Shown in pieces: positions 28,851-38,796 of a stretch of 64,000 nt of DNA. The first letter of the stretch is position 1, and every line of letters starts with the position of its first letter. The stretch spans positions 57,085 through 121,084 of the forward strand of contig RSEH01000146.1 of the NCBI GenBank assembly GCA_006503475.1, given 5' to 3'. Under the pieces are notes generated by a model. The model saw nothing but the letters and a program-made list of their open reading frames with translations, was not told the origin of the DNA and made no database searches. Origin of the DNA: Stentor roeselii (lineage: Eukaryota; Ciliophora; Heterotrichea; Heterotrichida; Stentoridae). The position numbers and the translations under genes were made by a program.

Positions 28851-31800
28851 ATGGAGAGCGTGACAGAGCAACAAGTCCAAGGAGTTCTCGCCATGCTCTC
28901 AGCAGTCTTAGCCCCAGACAACCAAGTGCGTAAACAACAGGAGTCCTTACTTCTCGCGCTGCGGAAGGACCACCCGAACGAGTTCGTAGTAACCCTTCTG
29001 AAGATCATGTTTCAGTCACAAGAAGAGTCTTTAAAGGTCTTGTCAGCGATTTTGCTGCGTCAGATTTTCTCATCGCTTCATCCGAGTCTTCAGACCTGGA
29101 CACTTCTTACTCCTGAGACTCAATCTTTAGTCACTAGTTCTTTGCTCTCATTGCTGGAAAAGGAGACCTCTTGGGTCATGGCGAAAAGACTTGGAGAAAC
29201 TATTTCGGAACTTGCTGTGCTTTTGCTGGCTGGAGATTCGCCTTCTGGATGGCCTGGACTTTTAACGTTCTTGGTTAACTCTTTTAATGGAAGTCCGAAA
29301 CAGGCTGCTGCTTCCATGCATATCATGGGAGGACTTTGTACGTTCTTTCATCAGGAGCTACTTCAACAGCAAGATGCTTTGGCAAAGGTTTGTATTTCTG
29401 GACTTGAGTCAAGTGAACTTACTTTAAAGGTGTCGACTATTGAGTTTTTAACAAACTTTTTAGGGATTTTGGAAAAAAGTGAAATGAAAGCATTTCTAGA
29501 CGTTCTACCTTCATACCTAAGAGCAGTAGTGTCAATAATCGGTCAATCCGAGAAAGACGGAGAAGAAGCATTAAAGAACTTAAGAGACCTCGCAGAAACA
29601 GAAGAATTTTACTTCAAAGGCAGACTGAACTTATCCTGGGAGCTAGTCGAATACGTTTGTGGACTGAGCAACGATAACCTAGGCATAAAAAACCTTGCAC
29701 TTGACTTCATCGTCAGTTTAGCCGGAAAGCTCGACGACGAGTTCAAGAAAAATGTTCCTTTATGCGAAGCGCTTTGCGCTCAGATCTTCAAAGTAATGGT
29801 CAGCATTGAACAAGACGTTGAAAGCTCCTGGGCCACTCCTCCTGATGGGTTCGAAGACAACGAAGACGAAACCATTGAAATCGACTACGCGAAACTCGGA
29901 AGGAAACAAATTTCAAGACTTGTTGAAGGACTTGGAGATGATTTCATTTTACCGACTGTCTTGGCAAATATTCATTCTGCTCTTACTGTGCAGAGTGAAG
30001 ATTGGAGGATCAGGTATGCCGCGCTGATGGCTATTTCGGAACTTGGACAGTTTATTGAAGAAACTAATAAAATCGCTGAACTTGTACCAATTTTAGTTAC
30101 TCATGCTGCCTCGGCACATCCGAAGATCAGATATGCTGCTCTTCATTGTATTGGACAGCTAAGTGAAGACTACGAGGAAAAGTTCACCGAAGCCCACCAC
30201 TCCACCCTAATCCCAATCCTCTTATCCGGTCTAGCCGACCCAATATCTCGAGTACGAGCCGAGTCCGCAAACTCCCTAAGCCTCTTCAGCGAGAACTGCG
30301 GTTCAACAGTAGCAATCTCCTTCCTTCCAAGCGTGATGCCCTCTCTAGTCTCCTGCCTTTCCTCCGGTGGTTGTTCCTTAGTGCTAGAAAACGTATTAGA
30401 CTGTCTAACATCAATATCCGAAGTATCAAAAGAGTCATTCGGTTCATACTACACACAACTAATGCCTTACTTTCTAAACCTCATCAACTCAAGTACCTCA
30501 GAAGCTCACAAAAAGCTTCGAGGCAAGGCAATAGAAGCAATGAGCACTATTTGCACATGTGTCGGACAACAAGTCTTCTCCCAGCACTGCGAACAAATAG
30601 TGTCAGTCCTTCAGCACATCCAGAACACCCAACTGACCGACAACGACTCGCTCCGGGCCTACGTCTTAAGCGCCTGGCAACGACTTGCAGCGAGTCTCGG
30701 TGCAAGTTTCGCTCAATACGTCGGCGGAATCCTTCCAGGGTTACTTCAAGCGATCACTTCTGAAGTCAGTGTCTCAATCAGCTCGAAACCTGAAGAAGTT
30801 CTTGACTTGGCAGCGATGATGAACGAGTCTTCTAATAAAGTCTCTATTACAACTGCAGATCTTGAAGAAAAAGACGTTGCACTTCAAGCACTTTTAACTA
30901 TTATTGATGTTTTGAAAGGTGGATATGCACCTTTTGTAGAAAAAACTGCTGAAATCGTTTTGCCGTTAATTGGATATACTGCTAATCCTGGGATTCGAGA
31001 GGTTTCAGCGACGATTTTGTCGTCTTTAGTTGTTTCTGTTAAGGATGCAGGACTTAATGCTGTGCATTTTGCTAGACAGTTCTTGGGAAGTCTTTGGACT
31101 ACCACTTTAAATGAACTTGATCGTGATGGGCAGACTGCGAAGTTGGAATCGATTAAGACTATCATTGATACTGTGCATGAACCTTTCATGTCACCTGAGG
31201 AAGTCAATCAGTCTGGGGAAAATTTGATTAAAATACTGGAAAACTCACTCGCGCATCGAAAAAGGATGGAAGAGGCAAAGGCTCTTGGAGAGGACTCGGA
31301 AAGTGAAGATGAACTTATTACTGAGATTAATAAGAAGGAAGAGGATACTCTTCATACAGCTATTTCTGAGGTTCTTGGAGCACTTTTTAAAACTCATAAG
31401 GAACATTCTTTGACTATTGTCAACTTTTTGTATTCTAATGTTCTTAGCAAGTTCTTGACTCCTTCGAGTAGTGCTGAAGATCATAAGTTTGCGATTTTTG
31501 TTATTGATGATGTTATTGAGTTCTTAGGAGAAGCTATGGCCGGTGACAAATGGAATGCTCTAGCAGAGGCTCTATTCGTCTACTCAACCGACCAAGACGA
31601 CGCAGTGCGTCAAGCAGCAGTATACGGAGTGGGAGTTCTAGCAACTCACACATCAGTCGAGAAGTTCAATCCATGGGCGAGTAAAGTTCTTCAGATCCTA
31701 GACCAATCAATGCACATTCCAGTCCAAAAGTCTAAAAAGTCTCACGCTCACGCAAGAGACAACGCGATATCCTCGCTAGGCAAAGTAATAAAATACCAGT

Positions 31801-32138
31801 CCTCAAACTTAGACTTATCAGTTGTGATCCCCGCGTTCGTAGGAGTGCTTCCATTAAGACACGACAAGGTAGAAGCTCGAATGATGCACGACCTTCTTGC
31901 AGACCTGTCACTTTCTCATTCATCTCTCGTGTTCGGAGGGAACTATGAACGCCTTTCGCAGGTGGTCAACGTTTTCTCTAATGTGCTTGAGACAAAGCTC
32001 TGTGATGCGGGGACTGTGCCGAAGATCAAGCAGATCATTGTCAGTCTTCAAGGAGCGAACGTTCCTGGCCTCAATGAAGTCATCGCTGGCCTGACTGACT
32101 TGCAGAAGACCAAACTTAACAATGTGCTAAGCGCTTAA
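28851..32138 (+). CDS. IPO5: Importin-5 (karyopherin beta-3)
   Basis: 1,095 residues, matching the family's roughly 1,100. HEAT repeats run through the protein. Recognisable blocks include the N-terminal LRKDHPNEFVVTLLKIMF, the LLRQIFSSLHPSLQ block, an acidic stretch (DNEDETIEIDYAKLGRKQI near 340) that is conserved in IPO5, the IRYAALHCIGQLSEDY repeat near 425, and NAISSLGKVIKYQ near 965. It imports ribosomal proteins and histones into the nucleus, with the Ran GTPase. The start chosen is the first in-frame ATG. Confidence 0.94.
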   Translation: MESVTEQQVQGVLAMLSAVLAPDNQVRKQQESLLLALRKDHPNEFVVTLLKIMFQSQEESLKVLSAILLRQIFSSLHPSLQTWTLLTPETQSLVTSSLLSLLEKETSWVMAKRLGETISELAVLLLAGDSPSGWPGLLTFLVNSFNGSPKQAAASMHIMGGLCTFFHQELLQQQDALAKVCISGLESSELTLKVSTIEFLTNFLGILEKSEMKAFLDVLPSYLRAVVSIIGQSEKDGEEALKNLRDLAETEEFYFKGRLNLSWELVEYVCGLSNDNLGIKNLALDFIVSLAGKLDDEFKKNVPLCEALCAQIFKVMVSIEQDVESSWATPPDGFEDNEDETIEIDYAKLGRKQISRLVEGLGDDFILPTVLANIHSALTVQSEDWRIRYAALMAISELGQFIEETNKIAELVPILVTHAASAHPKIRYAALHCIGQLSEDYEEKFTEAHHSTLIPILLSGLADPISRVRAESANSLSLFSENCGSTVAISFLPSVMPSLVSCLSSGGCSLVLENVLDCLTSISEVSKESFGSYYTQLMPYFLNLINSSTSEAHKKLRGKAIEAMSTICTCVGQQVFSQHCEQIVSVLQHIQNTQLTDNDSLRAYVLSAWQRLAASLGASFAQYVGGILPGLLQAITSEVSVSISSKPEEVLDLAAMMNESSNKVSITTADLEEKDVALQALLTIIDVLKGGYAPFVEKTAEIVLPLIGYTANPGIREVSATILSSLVVSVKDAGLNAVHFARQFLGSLWTTTLNELDRDGQTAKLESIKTIIDTVHEPFMSPEEVNQSGENLIKILENSLAHRKRMEEAKALGEDSESEDELITEINKKEEDTLHTAISEVLGALFKTHKEHSLTIVNFLYSNVLSKFLTPSSSAEDHKFAIFVIDDVIEFLGEAMAGDKWNALAEALFVYSTDQDDAVRQAAVYGVGVLATHTSVEKFNPWASKVLQILDQSMHIPVQKSKKSHAHARDNAISSLGKVIKYQSSNLDLSVVIPAFVGVLPLRHDKVEARMMHDLLADLSLSHSSLVFGGNYERLSQVVNVFSNVLETKLCDAGTVPKIKQIIVSLQGANVPGLNEVIAGLTDLQKTKLNNVLSA

Positions 32139-32151
32139 TAGTTAGATATAA

Positions 32152-32925
32152 ATGAAGCTTGGATCTCTTCAGACTTCAATGATCATGGAAACTGGAAGAG
32201 TTTCTGTTAGGAATAGTGCTGGATATACTGCTTTTCTTTTGTTGTAAGATTTAAATAGAAAATTATCATCTCTTGCAGGTTGTACTGGTTGTGATAGTGA
32301 ACTCAGGGCAAGTCTTGATAATGTTGAAAGATTTGTTCAAAGGTTTTTTAATAGGTCGGTTTTAGAGATTTTTTTTAGTTTGGGGAAGGGGAAGATTGGA
32401 CGTTTTTTTACTTTTGATGGAAATAACGAGTTTCCTGTTATTAGGAATCAAGATTTGGACTTGTTTTTTGGAATTAAAGACTTTTTTGGGAGATTTGGAG
32501 AGGTTAATGATGTGGTTGTTGTTCAGGTTAGTCGAGAGATATTTGAAAGTAATACGAAAACTTTTCTTGAGTTTTGTGACTCGGAAGTGGAAATTTATGG
32601 CAAAGAGTATCAGTTGTGTGGAATTGTTTGTAAGAAAGAGTATAATTTTAATGTTATTGTTGAAGGGACTGCTGGAGTGGTTTATTATAAAATGCACTCG
32701 AATGGAAAGTTTGATAATTGGGGAGATGCACTTTTTCATGCTTTTGAAGGAGACTTTTTACCGCATTTGATGGTTTTCGTTAAATGTCCGAGGGTGAGGA
32801 AAATTGTTGTCCCGTTTATGACTGAGGAGTCGATGGAAGCTATTGAGAATTATTTAATGGTGCAGAAAACAGTTATCAAGTCAGTTAAAAAGATTAACTT
32901 CTGTAAATCCTATTGGGTTGCATAA
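32152..32925 (+). CDS. USP-like protein, possibly catalytically inactive
   Basis: 252 residues after removal of a 15-nt intron (32244-32258). The C-terminal part (YQLCGIVCKKEYNFNVIVEGTAGVVYYK, then WGDALFHAF) resembles the strand order of the ubiquitin-specific protease C-terminal half, but the catalytic His region is not clear. The N-terminal RNSAGYTAFLLLKLSSLAGC could stand for the Cys-box helix, with no obvious active-site Cys in the expected place. It is a low-confidence family call; it could be another fold. It begins 13 nt after importin-5, with TATAA directly before ATG. Confidence 0.45.
32244..32258 (+). other. 15-nt intron in USP-like gene
   Basis: GTAAGATTTAAATAG. It contains an in-frame TAA; splicing opens the frame from ATG 32152 to 32925. 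A is at position 10. Confidence 0.88.
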
Positions 32926-33388
32926 TTATTAAGACTAGGTTAGAATGAAAGTTTTAAAAGTTGGGATGTTAAATTATTTTATGATTAGTTTACTGTTTCT
33001 ATAAAGGTTAATATTATCATGTCAATAATCCACTATCTAACTAAATCTGATGTCATGTGTAAAAAATATATCTTCTCTTTCCTTCAAGGTGTTTATCCGA
33101 CTGATATATTTTCCAAATTTTTTATGAACATTGACAATTATCTAAAAATGCATCATCATGTGATTTTTATAAATTATTTTGAAATCTAATTAAATGCAAT
33201 TTTTTATTACTAGATAACTTTTCATCATAAACACCTTAATAATAATAAATAATAAATAGTAACTTCAATTGAAGTTCCCCAAATCACATGACTTAAATCT
33301 ATTTTATAATAAGAGAAAAAAAACAAAAAATTATGACAATCCTCGAAATTCCTATAAAAAATCTCCATTTCTCTCCTATTATTATGAA
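32926..33388. other. AT-rich intergenic spacer
   Basis: The gap lies between two convergent genes. It has a short TAATAATAAATAATAAATAG run near 33239-33258 and no open frame with coding character on either strand. Confidence 0.6.
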
Positions 33389-34306
33389 TTACTTAGGAAT
33401 AACCTTCAAATTGACCCATCTTTCAGGATGATCAAATTCTTCACGAATACTTTCTTCCCACTTCTCAAGTGGTGTATTTCCTTTAACGATTTTATTATAC
33501 AGCTCGGGGATTTGGATGTACTGAGCAGGATGTCTCGATGAATAACTAAGTTTAACACTAAGACACTTCGAATAAAAATACTTCTTCAGGTCCTCCATGG
33601 ACTTTTCACTCGCAATAACCTTCTGTTGTTCAATCATATTATCCAAATCTCCTAACTCCGCATCAATATTCGTCTTAAGCAAAGGAGACGTAAAATTACT
33701 GTTAGTAGTCTTGATCGACTCAACCTGTGACTGTATCTCATCAATACTTTCACATTTTTTCAATAATTTCTGTAATTTCAAAGACTTTTTATTGTAATCA
33801 AGAAGCTTATTCTTCATTTCAGTCAATTCGCGGGATTTTTTCGTGATAAAAGTTTGAACAATTCCTGAGTCTTTGTGGACTTGCAGGTATTCTAAGAAGT
33901 AGTAAGTCTTGTCTAGTGCCAGGTTTCGGAGTCTTTCTGCGTAAACTAAAAGAGATGGTGAAATGTTTTCTGAGATTTTTCGTAACTTGCAGCTTATCTC
34001 TGTGCAGAGGTCTATTGAATCAGAAGCTGGTTCTATCAAGGCTACCAACTGGTTCGCTGATGTTATGATTGATGAAATTGAAGTACTTTGCTCGTAGGTC
34101 AGGCAGGAATGGTTGTAAAAAGCAAGGGATTCGATTGAGGCTTTCAGTTTGTTGATTTTGTATTGGATTTGGTAGTGGTAGTTACTTTTGCTCATTTTAA
34201 CAACTTGGCTTGTTGGTTTTAGACAGACTTCGGAATGGATTTCGACTTTTTCGAAACTTATCATGTCTTCACAGTTGATGCACAGAACGTCAGGTATGTC
34301 AACCAT
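33389..34306 (-). CDS. C2HC zinc-finger plus helical protein, unknown function
   Basis: 305 residues. The N-terminus carries one C-x2-C-x11-H-x3-C finger (residues 9-28), followed by helical bundles with little low complexity. The same finger spacing occurs at the N-terminus of the WD40-like protein at 60453. The C-terminus ends with an ordered Trp-containing segment (EEFDHPERWVNLKVIPK). Its start lies 3 nt after the stop of the upstream gene, in the same frame. A decayed copy of this gene lies at about 49.64-50.2 kb. Function unknown. Confidence 0.75.
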   Translation of the reverse strand: MVDIPDVLCINCEDMISFEKVEIHSEVCLKPTSQVVKMSKSNYHYQIQYKINKLKASIESLAFYNHSCLTYEQSTSISSIITSANQLVALIEPASDSIDLCTEISCKLRKISENISPSLLVYAERLRNLALDKTYYFLEYLQVHKDSGIVQTFITKKSRELTEMKNKLLDYNKKSLKLQKLLKKCESIDEIQSQVESIKTTNSNFTSPLLKTNIDAELGDLDNMIEQQKVIASEKSMEDLKKYFYSKCLSVKLSYSSRHPAQYIQIPELYNKIVKGNTPLEKWEESIREEFDHPERWVNLKVIPK

Positions 34307-34309
34307 AAG

Positions 34310-35062
34310 CTAATCTTTATTATCTAAAACCTGTTTAAGTGTTTCTTCAATTTGAATTCTTTTCAGTTTCTCCTGTCTAAGCATTCCTTCAAGTTCCAAA
34401 ATATACCTTCTCTGAGAAGAAGTAGTAACTCCAGTGATATGCGAGAGTCCATCTTCCACTTTTTCCGGCAAGTCCTTCACAGCATCAAGTTCTTCCTCAT
34501 CATCTTTCTTCTGAGTCTCTAAATTTTCCGGTTTTTCTTCAAAGTCATCTGGTTTTTCATCGACTTGTTTTCTAATCTTTTCAGGCAAGGTCTGCTCATC
34601 TCTTCTTGAATGGCTACTTGAAGATCTGTACTTAAAAATCCTTGGCCGAATAGGGGAAGACTCAGGTTCTTCATGTTTTTTCACTGAAGAGCTTCCTGGC
34701 CGTTGTCCTGAAGAACTTCTGGGCTTTAGACTGCCGGCCGTTGACGGCCGGCCTAACAAGTTGTTGTCTTTTGGAGCTAGGATGTCATATTGGCCAGCTT
34801 TCTGCATTAGAGGAGGAGGACGCGCGTATTTTCCTCGGACTTCTGCGTATACTCCTGACATTTTGCTGTCAGTTGTATTGTAAAATTGCTTCGCTGTCTG
34901 GGAATTGGGAGTTATTGAGACTTTAGCTCCGGATTTAGGAGTTGATTTTACTACGGGTTGGTATTGACTGAATGGAGATTACCTGAGGAATCTGGAGGCC
35001 GCTGTGACTTCCTTTGAAACTCTTTGTTGCCAGGCAAGGTGTTGATCATAATAAAAAGCCAT
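34310..35062 (-). CDS. Unknown low-complexity protein with C-terminal helix
   Basis: Two exons around a 15-nt intron (34968-34982) give 245 residues starting MAFYYDQHLAWQQRVSKEV. The frame upstream of the obvious Met (34861) is coding-like, which led to the upstream exon. Ser/Arg/Pro-rich repeats and a strongly acidic stretch (KKDDEEELDAVKDL) precede a C-terminal helix. No family is recognised; a cytoskeletal or ciliary role is possible. Its ATG is 2 nt after the stop of the 59-residue gene, and its stop is 3 nt from the next ATG. Confidence 0.7.
34968..34982 (-). other. 15-nt intron
   Basis: On the minus strand GTAATCTCCATTCAG. It joins an AG-ending exon to T, giving Ser, and opens the frame to ATG 35062. 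A is at position 10. Confidence 0.82.
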
Positions 35063-35064
35063 TA

Positions 35065-35244
35065 TTAGTTATCCCTATCATTCTCAGACCTAACTGCCTG
35101 ATCCTTAACTTCATTTTCCAGCCGTTTAAACCTAACATAAGCCTTCCCAATCTTTTCACTACAAGGATAATAATACTCTTCCTTCACAAAAGCGCCAGCC
35201 ACCAACCCAACCATAAAAAGTCCAGCATATTTCACAACTTCCAT
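35065..35244 (-). CDS. Small 59-residue single-pass membrane protein
   Basis: A 60-codon frame starting MEVVKYAGLFMVGLVAGAFV: a hydrophobic helix (about 5-20) at the N-terminus followed by a charged soluble tail (KEEYYYPCSEKIGKAY then KRLENEVKDQAV). The layout is common in small mitochondrial inner-membrane subunits; no family is recognised. The ATG is 5 nt from the divergent PKA regulatory start, with TATAA between, and its stop is 2 nt from the next same-strand ATG. Confidence 0.6.
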   Translation of the reverse strand: MEVVKYAGLFMVGLVAGAFVKEEYYYPCSEKIGKAYVRFKRLENEVKDQAVRSENDRDN

Positions 35245-35249
35245 TATAA

Positions 35250-36422
35250 ATGATCAAAGACTACTCCACCTCGAAACTCAACCCATTCCTGACAGAAATC
35301 GTTTCGCTAGTCCTTTCACAAAAGCCAGAAAAGCCTCTGAACTTTTTAAAGACCTGGCTCGAAGGAAAACTAGGAAAAACAGGCCAGTTATCCGAAAAAG
35401 AAGAACTTTTGAAACTAAGACAAGAAGTAGCGAGATTAAAACATGAAGGTTCCCAAGGCTCAGAAGATGAAAGCAGTGACTCTGCAGATGAACAAGACGA
35501 TCAAATTGATGACCTTCCCCAATCGACTCAGCCTGCTGTCCGTCATCGGTCTGGAGTTTCTGCTGAAGCTTATGGAAACTGGAATAAAAAGGAAAGCTTT
35601 CATCCTCGAGTTGTTCAGAAGACTCAAGAAGCTGAGGAGAGAATTTCGGAAAGAATGGAAACTTGTGTTATTTTCAAAAATGTGCAGGGACCTGAAAAGT
35701 CTATTATTATCCACTCGATGGAAGAAAAGATTGTGAAAAGTGGACAGGTTGTCATTCAGGAAGGGGATGATGGGAATGAGTTGTACTTGGTTGACTCGGG
35801 AAAATTTGATTGCTTTAAAAAAATTGGAGAGGAAAATAAAAAAATCAAGGAGTATCATTCCGGAGAGGTCTTCGGCGAGTTGGCCCTTTTATACAACGCT
35901 CCAAGAGCAGCGACGATAGTCGCTGTTCAAGACTCAGTTCTTTGGAGTCTCGACCGTGAGTGTTTCAATCACATAGTAAAAGAAGCTGCGATAAGACGAA
36001 GAGAAAAATACGTAAAATTCTTATCCCAGGTGAAAATATTATCAAACATGGACCCCTACGAAAGGTCTCAACTTGCAGACGTGTTAAAAACATTAAAATT
36101 CTCTCCTGGAGAAGTAATCATAAAGCAAGGAGACAACGGTGACGATTTTTTCATTGTAGAAGAAGGAAACGCTGTTGCAACTAAAGTGATTCATCAAGGA
36201 CAACACCCTGAGGAAGTCATGAAGTATGGACCTGGAGATTATTTTGGAGAACTTGCACTTATTAAAGGAGAACCGAGAGCTGCTAATGTTCAGGCTGTTT
36301 CTCATGTTCAGTGCCTTTGTTTGGATAGACATTCTTTTAAGAGACTTTTAGGAAATTTAGAAGATATTTTGAAGAGGAATGCAAGACTTTATGAGGAGGT
36401 TGTTGCAAAACTGATGAATTAA
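35250..36422 (+). CDS. PKAR: cAMP-dependent protein kinase regulatory subunit
   Basis: 390 residues. An N-terminal helical part (residues 1-45, KPEKPLNFLKTWLE) resembles the RIIa dimerisation-docking domain. An acidic linker leads to the inhibitor segment VRHRSGVSAEAYGNW near 95-110, equivalent to the RRxA/S-V-SAE site of RI subunits. Two cyclic-nucleotide domains follow, each with an intact phosphate-binding cassette: FGELALLYNAPRAAT and FGELALIKGEPRAAN. It binds and inhibits the PKA catalytic subunit until cAMP binds. It is head-to-head with the 59-residue membrane gene. Confidence 0.94.
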   Translation: MIKDYSTSKLNPFLTEIVSLVLSQKPEKPLNFLKTWLEGKLGKTGQLSEKEELLKLRQEVARLKHEGSQGSEDESSDSADEQDDQIDDLPQSTQPAVRHRSGVSAEAYGNWNKKESFHPRVVQKTQEAEERISERMETCVIFKNVQGPEKSIIIHSMEEKIVKSGQVVIQEGDDGNELYLVDSGKFDCFKKIGEENKKIKEYHSGEVFGELALLYNAPRAATIVAVQDSVLWSLDRECFNHIVKEAAIRRREKYVKFLSQVKILSNMDPYERSQLADVLKTLKFSPGEVIIKQGDNGDDFFIVEEGNAVATKVIHQGQHPEEVMKYGPGDYFGELALIKGEPRAANVQAVSHVQCLCLDRHSFKRLLGNLEDILKRNARLYEEVVAKLMN

Positions 36423-36450
36423 GTAGATAAGGGATTTGATATGGGTTTGG

Positions 36451-38796
36451 TTAGTTGTTGTAGGATTGGCGAATTTTTAAGAGGTCTTGCATTCTTTTTG
36501 CCTCCATGTCCATTGATTTTTTTAGTTCTCGTACCATAAATGCTGATTCCTTCCAGCAAATAAGTAATTCTTGATTATCCCTCAGAAGTTTTTCATTTTC
36601 TTTGATATGCTCCGAAAGTTGCAGTTTAATCCTTCGATTCTCATCATTTCCAGCAACAAAAGGATCCTTAATAATCAAAGTATTCCTGAGTTCCCTAATA
36701 GAGCTTTTCCTAACAAATTGCAATTTAGCCTGAATCTGTTCCTTATCATTCTGTATTTTCGTGATAGCTTTTTCAGTATCCCTGATCATCTGTTCACTTC
36801 TAAAAATATTCTCATGATTCAATTTATTCAAGGTCTCTTCATGACTTTTCTTGATAAGTTGAATAGTTTCATCTTTTTCTTCAATAATCATTTTCTTCTC
36901 TTTTTCCAGTTTCGAGTTCATAAGTTGCAATTTGATAAGTTCTTCTTTCAACGCATCCATTTTTTCATTTAATTCAAAATTCGGTGTTTTTCCTTCTAAG
37001 ATAATTTCTTTTTTATATAAATTATTCTGATCTTCCATCATTTTCACCTTTTCTTGTAAAACTTTCAATTCAATATTCAACTGATTTAAAAGTATCTCCT
37101 TTTCACTAACCTTCGACCGAGCTTCCATCAAAAGGTCTTTAGTTTCAATGCACCTGATAAAAACCTCATCTTTCTCCGAGTGACTTTTTTTAATCCCTTC
37201 TAAAAGTTCTTCATTTTTTTGTTTATAATTTTCAATCTCCATTTTAATAATCTGCATATTTTGCGACAAGACTTGATTTTCCAATTTTTCTTCTGAAAAA
37301 TCTTCTACTTTTCTAACAAGGACTTCATTATTTTTTCTAAGTTGAATAATTTGATAGTCACTTAAGAACTGTCGAGTAAGAAGTTCCTCATAAATCATTT
37401 GAACGTTTTCCTTTTTCGCTTGTTTTTTCTTATGAGCGAAGTCAAGCATGACATGAAGCCTGTTGTTTTCTTTCATCAAGTTTTCAGCACAATCAAGCCT
37501 AGAGTTAGGTCTTTCTGAATACATATGAATCAATCTTTTTCGAGCGTTTTCAAGGTCGTTTTCATGATTTGAATGTTTTGAATCAATAGAAGAAGAGTCA
37601 CTTGATTGATTTTTCAGTTCTTCACAATAGTTTTCAAGAAAAATGATTTTTTCTTTAAGTTCTGTAATCAAATTTTGAAGTTGTCGATTTTGTTTTTCTT
37701 TACAGTCAACGGAAATGCTGAGAAGTTCGACTGAGTTCTTTTCTTTTGAAAGTTCTTGTTTGAGTTGTCGGATTTTTACCTTTGCTCGTAAGTTGTAGTC
37801 TGAATCATGTTGATGCTTTTTGATGAGTTGTTGCATTTGCTCGTTGCTTTTCTTTAGTTCTTGGTTTTTTTTCTTTAGAGATGAAAGAGACTCGATTTTT
37901 TTCTTGTATTTTTCGAGGACTGACTCGTAGTAACCTACTTTGTGGCTGTTGGATAAAGCGATGTCGAGCTCGTCTTTTAAACGAGAATTTTCTTGTTCGA
38001 GTTCTCTTCTTGTACTTTCCATTATTTGCTTTGAGAGCTCTAACATGTGGGTCTTTTCGTTTAGTTTCTTTTCTAGCTTTGAGAAAATTTCGGTTGATGT
38101 GTTTGAGACTTTTGATGACAGGGAATCTATTTCGTTTTGAAGCTGAGCATTCGCTAACTTCAGTTCCTCATTTTCCTTCTGAAAACCATCTCTTAACTGA
38201 TTCGAATGTCCAACTTCCTTCTGAAGCTCTGAAATTTGTTTCATAAGATTATTCTTCGCACTTTTAAGAATTTCAATTTCTTTATTATTGATTTCCTCTT
38301 CCTGTGCCCAGTCATCTTCATGATTGAGTATTTTTTTAATAAAAAGCATCATAGAAAATTGATGTTTTTCATCAAGTTGCATGATTTTCCTAATAAACTT
38401 TTCCTTAAGGTCACATTTGAGAATGACTAAAAAAACAATCTCAAGAAGTTTAATCACATCAGCAGGGTCTCCTTTCCTCGCAATATTTCCAAGCAAAACA
38501 TCATTAATCCTCTCATAAGGCACTTTTAACGTATAAGTCAAATAATTTTGAACAGCTTGTTTAAGTCTTTTCAAATTTCCCAATTTTAAAGCCCAATTGT
38601 TCTGCACGTCTAAGTTGATTAAAGTCAAGTCAAAACTTTCACTCGATCTACTTTTTCATTACATTGAGCCCAGAAGTTCAAACAAAAGAATTCCATCAGA
38701 CAAGTCTGTCAAATTTTCACATTTCCTGGAAAGGTTGTTTTCATTTAACTGTCTAAAAAATACCCACTGGACCAGGGCAATATCAAGGTTTTCCAT
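36451..38796 (-). CDS. Hook-family dynein/cargo adaptor
   Basis: About 771 residues after removal of two 15-nt introns (38648-38662 and 38749-38763). The first 150 residues form the Hook domain: W followed 15 residues later by DL.DG, then NNWALKLGNLKRLKQAVQNYL, the block equivalent to NWRLK.SNLKK. A long coiled coil (about 180-750) follows. Hook proteins link cargo and dynein-dynactin on microtubules. The second intron carries no stop codon; its removal aligns both the Trp-to-Asp spacing and a Cys with animal Hook, so it was accepted. The start is 5 nt after the stop of the kelch gene on the same strand. Confidence 0.88.
38648..38662 (-). other. 15-nt intron in Hook gene
   Basis: GTAATGAAAAAGTAG on the minus strand. 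It has an in-frame TAA without splicing; the joined protein reads GSISSESFDLTLINLD, continuing the Hook domain. A is at position 10. Confidence 0.9.
38749..38763 (-). other. Stop-free in-frame 15-nt intron in Hook gene
   Basis: GTATTTTTTAGACAG on the minus strand. Read through, it adds VFFRQ after VQW. Spliced, WLNENNLSRKCENLTDL matches animal Hook spacing exactly. A is at position 10. Confidence 0.75.

Noticed and set aside
31786-31800. GTAATAAAATACCAG in importin-5 as an intron
   Set aside because: It encodes VIKYQ, which aligns with the family's conserved GK-x-x-KY/F segment, and lacks A at position 10.
34307-34312. Fusion of the 34310 and 33389 genes into one protein
   Set aside because: They are in the same frame with TAG between, but no GT-to-AG segment of 15 nt spans the TAG, and TAG serves as a stop elsewhere in the window (5812, 25316).
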